Source: Paenibacillus sp. JJ-100
GTDB lineage: Bacteria > Bacillota > Bacilli > Paenibacillales > Paenibacillaceae
DNA: 64,000 bases
Reading direction: 5' to 3'
Assembly (NCBI RefSeq): GCF_948329825.1
Contig: NZ_CAOJCM010000001.1
Location: 1 to 64,000 of the forward strand
In this document: in pieces, positions 58,965 to 64,000 of the stretch
Position numbering within the stretch: the stretch's first letter is position 1
Layout: every line of letters begins with the position of its first letter
Position numbers and translations under genes: made by a program
Notes under the pieces: model-generated
Told to the model about the DNA's origin: nothing
What the model saw: the letters and a program-made list of their open reading frames with translations, nothing else
Databases searched by the model: none

Positions 58965-59471
58965 CTATGAATCCCACTGATCTTTACGAGCTGCTTTTTG
59001 ACTCGCCTTGTTGGCGAAGTGGTGAACGATGATATTGAACACCGCAAAGAACGGAATATATAGCAGCAGTGAAAAAGTGAAAACGAGGAAGAAATACCAC
59101 CACTTCTCCTGTGTCGTTTCGGCAAACATAACGGAACTTCTTATGCCCAGGAACAAGGCCATAGAGAGACCGATAATTACACCTGTGATGATATTGCGCA
59201 GGCTATATGAAATTTTGCTCGTCTGGTCATGGACCTCAACTTCATCCGAATAGATGCCTAGCATAACGGAACGAATCCCGAAGTAGATACTTCCTGCGAG
59301 AAGGACGATCACTTCCGTCAGCATGGAATAAGTCTCCCAACTGAGAAAGCTTTTGATCATGATGGAGATACCGCAAATTGACATGATTAAAGTGTAAGCT
59401 TCCTTATACACCTTGTTTTTCAGATGCACGATACGCTCATCTTGATTGCCGTTTATTTTGAACCACTTCAT
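58965..59471 (-). CDS. DUF6773-family membrane protein
   Basis: A 168-residue protein with four membrane helices (~25-43, ~50-70, ~90-110 and ~123-147) and a basic tail. N-terminal 'DERIVHLKNKVYKEAYTLIM' is the family hallmark. It is usually encoded beside a small XRE regulator, as here. GGGGGAT precedes the ATG at 59471. Function unknown; a membrane-linked control of the regulator is a guess. Confidence 0.72.
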   Translation of the reverse strand: MKWFKINGNQDERIVHLKNKVYKEAYTLIMSICGISIMIKSFLSWETYSMLTEVIVLLAGSIYFGIRSVMLGIYSDEVEVHDQTSKISYSLRNIITGVIIGLSMALFLGIRSSVMFAETTQEKWWYFFLVFTFSLLLYIPFFAVFNIIVHHFANKASQKAARKDQWDS

Positions 59472-59751
59472 GTGTGATCCCCCTTATATAGAGCTTATGT
59501 AGATATGGAAAACCCTTCCTATGTTCTTTATAATAATATTATTTTAGTCTTTTTGCAATATATATATGTCATTATGTTTGATATAAAATGCAATTTGATG
59601 GAATTAAACCATCTAAGACACGATCATGCGCAGAGGGACTGCACTTAAAATGACCGTGCGTATCATACATCAGGAAGGGATTTACTGCCCATATGACATG
59701 ATTTTTGTTAAAATATACAAAGTGTTTTATTAGACAGGAGGTTAAAACATC
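59472..59751. other. Divergent intergenic region upstream of rtcB and the DUF6773 gene
   Basis: An AT-rich 280-bp stretch. TAAAAT near 59709 could be a -10 for rtcB, but no matching -35 was found. I see no sigma-54-type GG-GC element as found before rtcB in enterobacteria. Confidence 0.4.
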
Positions 59752-60972
59752 ATGCGGATCGTGGATAACATTAAAGTCTGGGGGGAGCCGCTGGAGAACG
59801 CCGTAAGTCAGGCGGTAACTTGCTCGCAATATGGAAATGTACTGGGTGTGGCATTAATGGCTGACCATCACAAAGGATATTCTCAGCCGATAGGCGGGGT
59901 GGTCGCTTACCGCAACATGATCAGCCCGTCGGGGGTTGGTTATGATATTGCTTGCGGTAACAAAGCTGTACGCACCAATCTGATGTGGGACGATATTCGT
60001 GACCAGATTGCAGTTATTATGGATGAACTCTATGCAACCATCTCATTCGGCGTAGGTCGTAACAATCCAACCCCGGTAGAACATGATCTGTTCGATGACC
60101 CGAACTGGAAGCTTTTTGATTCGATTGAGAGTGGACTGCAGCAGAAGTTGAAGACACTGGCGCGTAACCAGCTCGGAACCGTGGGTAGTGGCAATCATTT
60201 TGTGGATGTGTTTGTAGAAGAGGCTACAGGAAAGGTATGGATCGCAAATCATTTTGGGAGCCGCGGGTTTGGTCACAAGGTCGCCAGCGGATTCTTGAAT
60301 TTGGCTGCAGGACGACAATTCAGTGGTAAAGCTCCGGGCGAATCGATGGATCAACCGCCGATTCTGTTTGACCTGAACAGTGAAATGGGTGATATGTATT
60401 GGGCCGGGATGACACTGGCAGGGCGTTATGCTTACGCTGGGCGGGACTACGTGATCGAGCAGGTGCTTGGTATTCTGGGAGCAAGTGCTGAATATACCGT
60501 GCATAATCATCATAACTTTGCCTGGAAAGAACAGCATATGGGTGAAGAGGTGGTGGTTGTCCGCAAAGGGGCAACACCGCTGTCACCAGGGCAACTCGGT
60601 TTTGTCGGAGGCAGTATGGGTGACATTTCGGTAATTGTAGAGGGGATCCACAGTGAGGAGAATACAGAGTCCTTCCGCAGCACCGTTCACGGGGCAGGGC
60701 GGATTATGAGCCGCACTCAGGCCGCAGGCAAAATGAACTATAAGCTTCGCCAGCGGATGGGCGGGGAGATTAGTGAAGAACAGATGCATGCAGCTATCCG
60801 CGCATACGGTGTAGAGCTTCGCGGAGCAGGCACGGACGAGAGCCCTTTTGTATATAAAAAATTGCAAGACGTCCTGAATGCACATGCCAACACGCTGAAA
60901 ATTAATCATGTGCTGCGCCCGGTAGGCGTGGCGATGGCTGGCAGCAATGAGTTTGATCCATACAAGGACTAG
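59752..60972 (+). CDS. rtcB: RtcB-family RNA-splicing/repair ligase
   Basis: A 406-residue protein with the RtcB active site: Asp/His in 'LMADHHKGYSQPIGGV', Cys68 in 'GVGYDIACGN', 'VGSGNHFVDVF' (His149), 'NHFGSRGFGH' (His167), the 'VHNHHNFAW' cluster (~251), and the GMP-acceptor His313 in 'STVHGAGRIMSRT'. RtcB joins 2',3'-cyclic phosphate (or 3'-phosphate) RNA ends to 5'-OH ends with GTP and Mn2+. The length is at the short end of the family. ATG 59752 follows AGGAGG. A DUF4272 gene follows after 76 bp. Confidence 0.88.
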   Translation: MRIVDNIKVWGEPLENAVSQAVTCSQYGNVLGVALMADHHKGYSQPIGGVVAYRNMISPSGVGYDIACGNKAVRTNLMWDDIRDQIAVIMDELYATISFGVGRNNPTPVEHDLFDDPNWKLFDSIESGLQQKLKTLARNQLGTVGSGNHFVDVFVEEATGKVWIANHFGSRGFGHKVASGFLNLAAGRQFSGKAPGESMDQPPILFDLNSEMGDMYWAGMTLAGRYAYAGRDYVIEQVLGILGASAEYTVHNHHNFAWKEQHMGEEVVVVRKGATPLSPGQLGFVGGSMGDISVIVEGIHSEENTESFRSTVHGAGRIMSRTQAAGKMNYKLRQRMGGEISEEQMHAAIRAYGVELRGAGTDESPFVYKKLQDVLNAHANTLKINHVLRPVGVAMAGSNEFDPYKD

Positions 60973-61048
60973 TAAAGGATTCATTCAAGGCTTACAAGGA
61001 TTCGTACGTGTTAACTCAAATTCAGCTTACGAAAGAGGATGATACAGC

Positions 61049-62227
61049 ATGAGGAATTGCGCGATATACAGCTCCCAGTTTGATCTGGAACAATTATATG
61101 AACTTATTCAATCTATCTATCCCCAGGCTGTCATCCAGCGTAGAGAAGACCAGACACACATTCAAGTTATACAGAAGAAATGGTTCAGCAAAAAAACAAA
61201 AGGTTTCAACATCATGACCAGCCAGACTCATCCCGAAGAATTCAGCACGATGATTCGAGGTATGCTTGGTTTTTTGAGTCAGATCGAGGGTCGCAATGCT
61301 GCACTCCAGGAAAAGGTACTGATTAAATGCTCCACCCTGAACATGGTGATTGGCATTGAGACTGAGGAAGATATCTCGGAAGAGTTCTTTAACGAGTTAT
61401 TACAATTGGCTGAAGCGCTGGATGCCGTTATTTTCTGGGGAGGCGGTTCTCTTTTAAATGCTCAGGGCCAGCTGCTTCTGGATGTGAACGGGGAATCGGA
61501 AGTCGAGGATTACACCGTCACAGCGCACACCAGCTTGCTGGACGACAGCCGTCCGCCTTCAGTTGACGGTGCAGAGCGCAAGGCTCGTTCAGAGAGACGG
61601 TTAGAGGAGCAGGGCATTCCGTTTAATCCGAACTTGCCAGCACGAGCGGGAGAGGCAGATGTCACGATTCGTACAGAGGAAGAGGTTGCGAAGCGTGCGG
61701 TGGCACTCTGTATAGCTGCTCTGAAAGGCGAATGTCTGGGATCAGGTGAAAGTGATGATGACACGGCTGAGTTGGTGCAGGAAGTCATCGATAAATATGA
61801 TGCGTCCTCTTTTTTTACTCCAGACGAAACGTCATTTTTGAATCAACCTGGAGCGGAACAACAAGAGATAATCCGATTTTCATGGGGATATGAGGCGTAC
61901 CATGTGATGTTATGGGCACTGGGGTATGTGGAGGAATTGGATGCACCTACTGCGTTATGTAACGTGAGTAAGGATGTCGGCTATTTACAGCAAAAAGACA
62001 ACTTCGCAGCATTTTTGTCGGAGGCCAACTTGCGCAGCAAAGATGAAATTTTGGAAGAGGCTGATCTAATCTATCGCTACAACTGGGTGTGTGTAAACAG
62101 CCGGATTAAAGGGGAAGAACCACCTGCTGGGCTGAATCCTGGCGTAGCCTATGAACGGCACCGTGCGCTCAATTGGCTCATCTGTTATCTGGATCAGGCG
62201 TGGGACGAGGTGCGAACCGATACGTAA
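61049..62227 (+). CDS. DUF4272-family protein
   Basis: A 392-residue protein. The C-terminal half carries the DUF4272 signature: 'RSERRLEEQGIPFNPNLPA', 'RTEEEVAKRAVALCIAAL', 'IIRFSWGYEAYHVMLWALGYVEELDAPT', and 'YRYNWVCVNSRIKGEEPPAGLNPGVAYERHRALNWLICY'. The N-terminal ~160 residues are a separate alpha-beta domain. The function is unknown. AGAGGATG precedes the ATG. Its place behind rtcB suggests co-transcription. Confidence 0.78.
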   Translation: MRNCAIYSSQFDLEQLYELIQSIYPQAVIQRREDQTHIQVIQKKWFSKKTKGFNIMTSQTHPEEFSTMIRGMLGFLSQIEGRNAALQEKVLIKCSTLNMVIGIETEEDISEEFFNELLQLAEALDAVIFWGGGSLLNAQGQLLLDVNGESEVEDYTVTAHTSLLDDSRPPSVDGAERKARSERRLEEQGIPFNPNLPARAGEADVTIRTEEEVAKRAVALCIAALKGECLGSGESDDDTAELVQEVIDKYDASSFFTPDETSFLNQPGAEQQEIIRFSWGYEAYHVMLWALGYVEELDAPTALCNVSKDVGYLQQKDNFAAFLSEANLRSKDEILEEADLIYRYNWVCVNSRIKGEEPPAGLNPGVAYERHRALNWLICYLDQAWDEVRTDT

Positions 62228-62262
62228 TTGTATCTTTGAATCGATGGGCTCTACTAGATTTG

Positions 62263-62301
62263 AAATACCCCCAGCCGTTGGACAACGGTTCGGGGGTATT
62301 T
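62263..62301. terminator. Hairpin between DUF4272 and LacI-type genes
   Basis: AAATACCCCC...CCGTTG/CAACGG...GGGGGTATTT, 16 paired positions, between convergent genes; usable from either side. Confidence 0.85.
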
Positions 62302-62361
62302 GTAGTGTTCTCAGCTCTCTTCGGAATGCATCCATTCAACATTGTTGCAAACACACTATCG

Positions 62362-63399
62362 TTATCCGATATGTCTACCAAACTGTTCTCGGATAATTAC
62401 ATTGGCGAGAATTAATTTTTTCTCGACGCTGCTCTCCGGATGGGCAATACGCCATAACATCTGATCCACGGCACGCGATCCGAGTAATTCTTTATTTACA
62501 TTTACAGTAGCCAATAACGGAAGATGATCGTAGACATTGTCAAACCCTGTCACAACACATTGATCTGGCACACGAATGCCCATACTTTCAAGAGCTTCGA
62601 TCGTGTAGAGCGCATAGAAATCGTTAGCACAAACAAACGCATCAGGCAGTTGATCTTCTTGAATTACTGTCGTGAATGTTTTGCGAAAATCATCCAAAGC
62701 CTGACTGGTAAGTTCAGGAATCTGGCACATAGCCATCTCACTTCCAGCCAGAGCAGCATTGTACGCAATCCACCGCTCATAGAAACTCTGTGCATCACTA
62801 ATATTTCCAACAAACTGAAATGATTGATAACCTTTGCGGAGCAAATAGAGCATGATCTCTCGCATGGATGCAAAGTTATCAGTGAATATGCTGTCACTAT
62901 GAAAAACCGGATCGAGATGATCCACTAATACGACTGGAATACCCAGACGTTTGATTTCTAGCAAAATAGGAGTGGAGATCGATCCCACTGTAATAATCCC
63001 TCGAATCGCATCCGGGTTAAGCAGTGTGAACAATTGATCGGCAGATGGTTCGGTCAGTGTCAGAATATTAATGCCCATCTGGTTCAGTTTGGAAGAGATA
63101 CCGTTGAATACTGGCCCCCAGTAAACGGAATCCTGATTCTGATAGCGAACATTAGGAAACAAAATCAAAATTGTACCACTATTTCTTGTGTTCTTCGCTT
63201 CCATCGCTTCGCCTTGCGTGTGAAGTTCTCCGGATAACATACTGTGATCTTTAAAATAACCAAGTTTGCCTGCAGCTTTGAGAATAATATCTCGCGTTTG
63301 GTCACTAACCCCAGATTTTCCGGCCAGAGCACGGGATACTGCGAATTTCGACAAACCCGTATAATGTGCAATCTCCTGAATTGTTACCTTCGTTTTCAT
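62362..63399 (-). CDS. LacI-family transcription regulator
   Basis: A 345-residue regulator with an N-terminal HTH ('TIQEIAHYTGLSKFAVSRALAGKSGVSDQTRDIILKAAGKLGY') and a periplasmic-binding-protein-like sensor domain (~55-345; 'GTILILFPN', 'RGIITVGS', 'VVLVDHLDPVFHSDSIFTDNF', 'DAFVCANDFYALYTIEAL'). It probably binds a sugar and controls the divergent lipoprotein gene at the window end. ATG 63399 (or 63402) follows AAGGA; the longer frame to 63432 covers the ribosome site. Confidence 0.85.
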   Translation of the reverse strand: MKTKVTIQEIAHYTGLSKFAVSRALAGKSGVSDQTRDIILKAAGKLGYFKDHSMLSGELHTQGEAMEAKNTRNSGTILILFPNVRYQNQDSVYWGPVFNGISSKLNQMGINILTLTEPSADQLFTLLNPDAIRGIITVGSISTPILLEIKRLGIPVVLVDHLDPVFHSDSIFTDNFASMREIMLYLLRKGYQSFQFVGNISDAQSFYERWIAYNAALAGSEMAMCQIPELTSQALDDFRKTFTTVIQEDQLPDAFVCANDFYALYTIEALESMGIRVPDQCVVTGFDNVYDHLPLLATVNVNKELLGSRAVDQMLWRIAHPESSVEKKLILANVIIREQFGRHIG

Positions 63400-63932
63400 C
63401 ATACCATCCTTACACTCATAATTCTGCGGCATCCCCTAAGATTGTTAGCGCCTCCAATAGATTCTAGTATAGCACGCAGTCTTTCTCTTAATCTAATATC
63501 GATTCGTGCATTATAACTTGCGAGAGGGTGAACGAGTGTCATATTTGGCAGGAAGAAGAAAGAAGTTAGTACCGGATAATAGCGTATTTTGTCTATAAAA
63601 TTATGTATTTGTTATTTTATAAAAATAACAAAATTATATCAAATGTTGTTTCTCTCAAAATAAAAATATGATGTTAAGGATTTGTTATTTATGAATATCA
63701 TTGTGATTTAAAATTTAGAAGTGAATTGAGGAGTGGTTTAATCAATTTTTTACAGGGAATGTTTACAATAAATTGTTGACGCTTACATTTTGCTGTGGTA
63801 AATTTTGTTTGTCAAAAACAAACAACTAAATAACAAATGGTGGTGGTGTTATTATTTTGATTTGTTTATCTATTGCTTGTGGTATGAAGGTGGGTCTTGA
63901 TAATAAACACATTCGGGGAGGTTGTTAAGGTC
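63400..63932. promoter_or_regulatory. Large divergent regulatory region with repeated TTTGTTATTT boxes and a sigma-A promoter
   Basis: The 10-mer TTTGTTATTT occurs four times: 63608-63617 (+), 63623-63632 (-, forming an inverted pair with a 5-bp loop), 63681-63690 (+) and 63828-63837 (-). A promoter TTGACG (63776-63781)-17 bp-TAAATT (63799-63804) faces the lipoprotein gene. Another dyad, GTTTGT/ACAAAC, lies near 63808-63824. The boxes are probably operators; their link to the LacI-type protein is an inference. Confidence 0.6.
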
Positions 63933-64000
63933 ATGATAAAAAGGTGGAATGTGCTGTCCTTGATGTTACTTGCAGTCCTGCTATTTGTATCCGCTTGCAG
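63933..64000 (+). CDS. Start of a lipoprotein, probably an ABC sugar-binding protein (cut by window edge)
   Basis: ATG 63933 opens 'MIKRWNVLSLMLLAVLLFVSAC', a lipoprotein signal with lipobox VSAC, 22 codons before the window ends. GGGGAGG lies upstream. The long regulatory region and the divergent LacI-type regulator are the usual setting of a carbohydrate ABC transporter whose first gene encodes the solute-binding lipoprotein. Only the signal peptide is visible. Confidence 0.6.
   Translation, partial: MIKRWNVLSLMLLAVLLFVSAC

Overview
The window looks like chromosome of a low-to-mid GC, spore-forming Gram-positive bacterium, most likely Paenibacillus or a close relative. The support is indirect: strong AGGAGG ribosome sites with frequent TTG and GTG starts, Spo0M and SpoIID-type sporulation families, a bacillithiol-transferase-like protein, Bce and Hss/Hrt modules, and many Bacillales-specific DUF families. 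I saw no rRNA, tRNA, CRISPR array or complete prophage.

Region 1 (1-5,200) is AT-rich and accessory. It begins with the end of a beta-propeller-like gene. Three single-gene cassettes in the same orientation follow: a DUF4279 protein, a Cys-motif protein and a barstar-domain protein. Each gene is bounded by about 150-230 bp of a GC-richer, highly foldable repeat. Three of the four repeats end in AACGTTATRTGAAATC just before the next ribosome site, and the fourth is degenerate. The layout resembles an integron cassette array carrying orphan immunity genes, but no integrase is present here. A lipoprotein, a SpoIID/LytB-domain protein and a decayed retropepsin-like remnant follow.

Region 2 (5,300-18,700) mixes intact and decaying genes. 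It holds a FusB-type EF-G-binding protein, a quinone reductase with a divergent HxlR regulator, a Nudix gene, a broken gene beside an internally deleted IS1595-type transposase, an ArsR-SDR pair, a DUF4085 pseudogene, an orphan anti-sigma factor beside a 17-codon ECF sigma remnant, a HAD phosphatase, an APH-like kinase, a VOC protein and a CDF zinc exporter.

Region 3 (18,950-23,000) is a heme-stress module, hssR-hssS followed by hrtB-hrtA, with a recognisable HssR-type direct repeat at the hrtB promoter. Region 4 (23,100-51,300) is a long run of small accessory or housekeeping genes: Nudix, GNAT, HAD, VOC and SDR proteins, DUF families, paired bacterial PH-domain membrane proteins, a GT4 glycosyltransferase and Spo0M. 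It includes a LytTR-DUF3021 regulatory pair with two direct repeats 21 bp apart.

Region 5 (51,400-64,000) starts with an internally deleted IS200/IS605-like element that keeps both end hairpins. A bacitracin-type bceRS-bceAB peptide-detoxification module follows, with its operator palindrome at the 3' end of bceS. Then come an erythromycin-esterase-like protein, an XRE regulator with a DUF6773 membrane protein, an RtcB ligase next to a DUF4272 protein, and a LacI-type regulator divergent from the first codons of a lipoprotein that is probably a sugar-binding protein.
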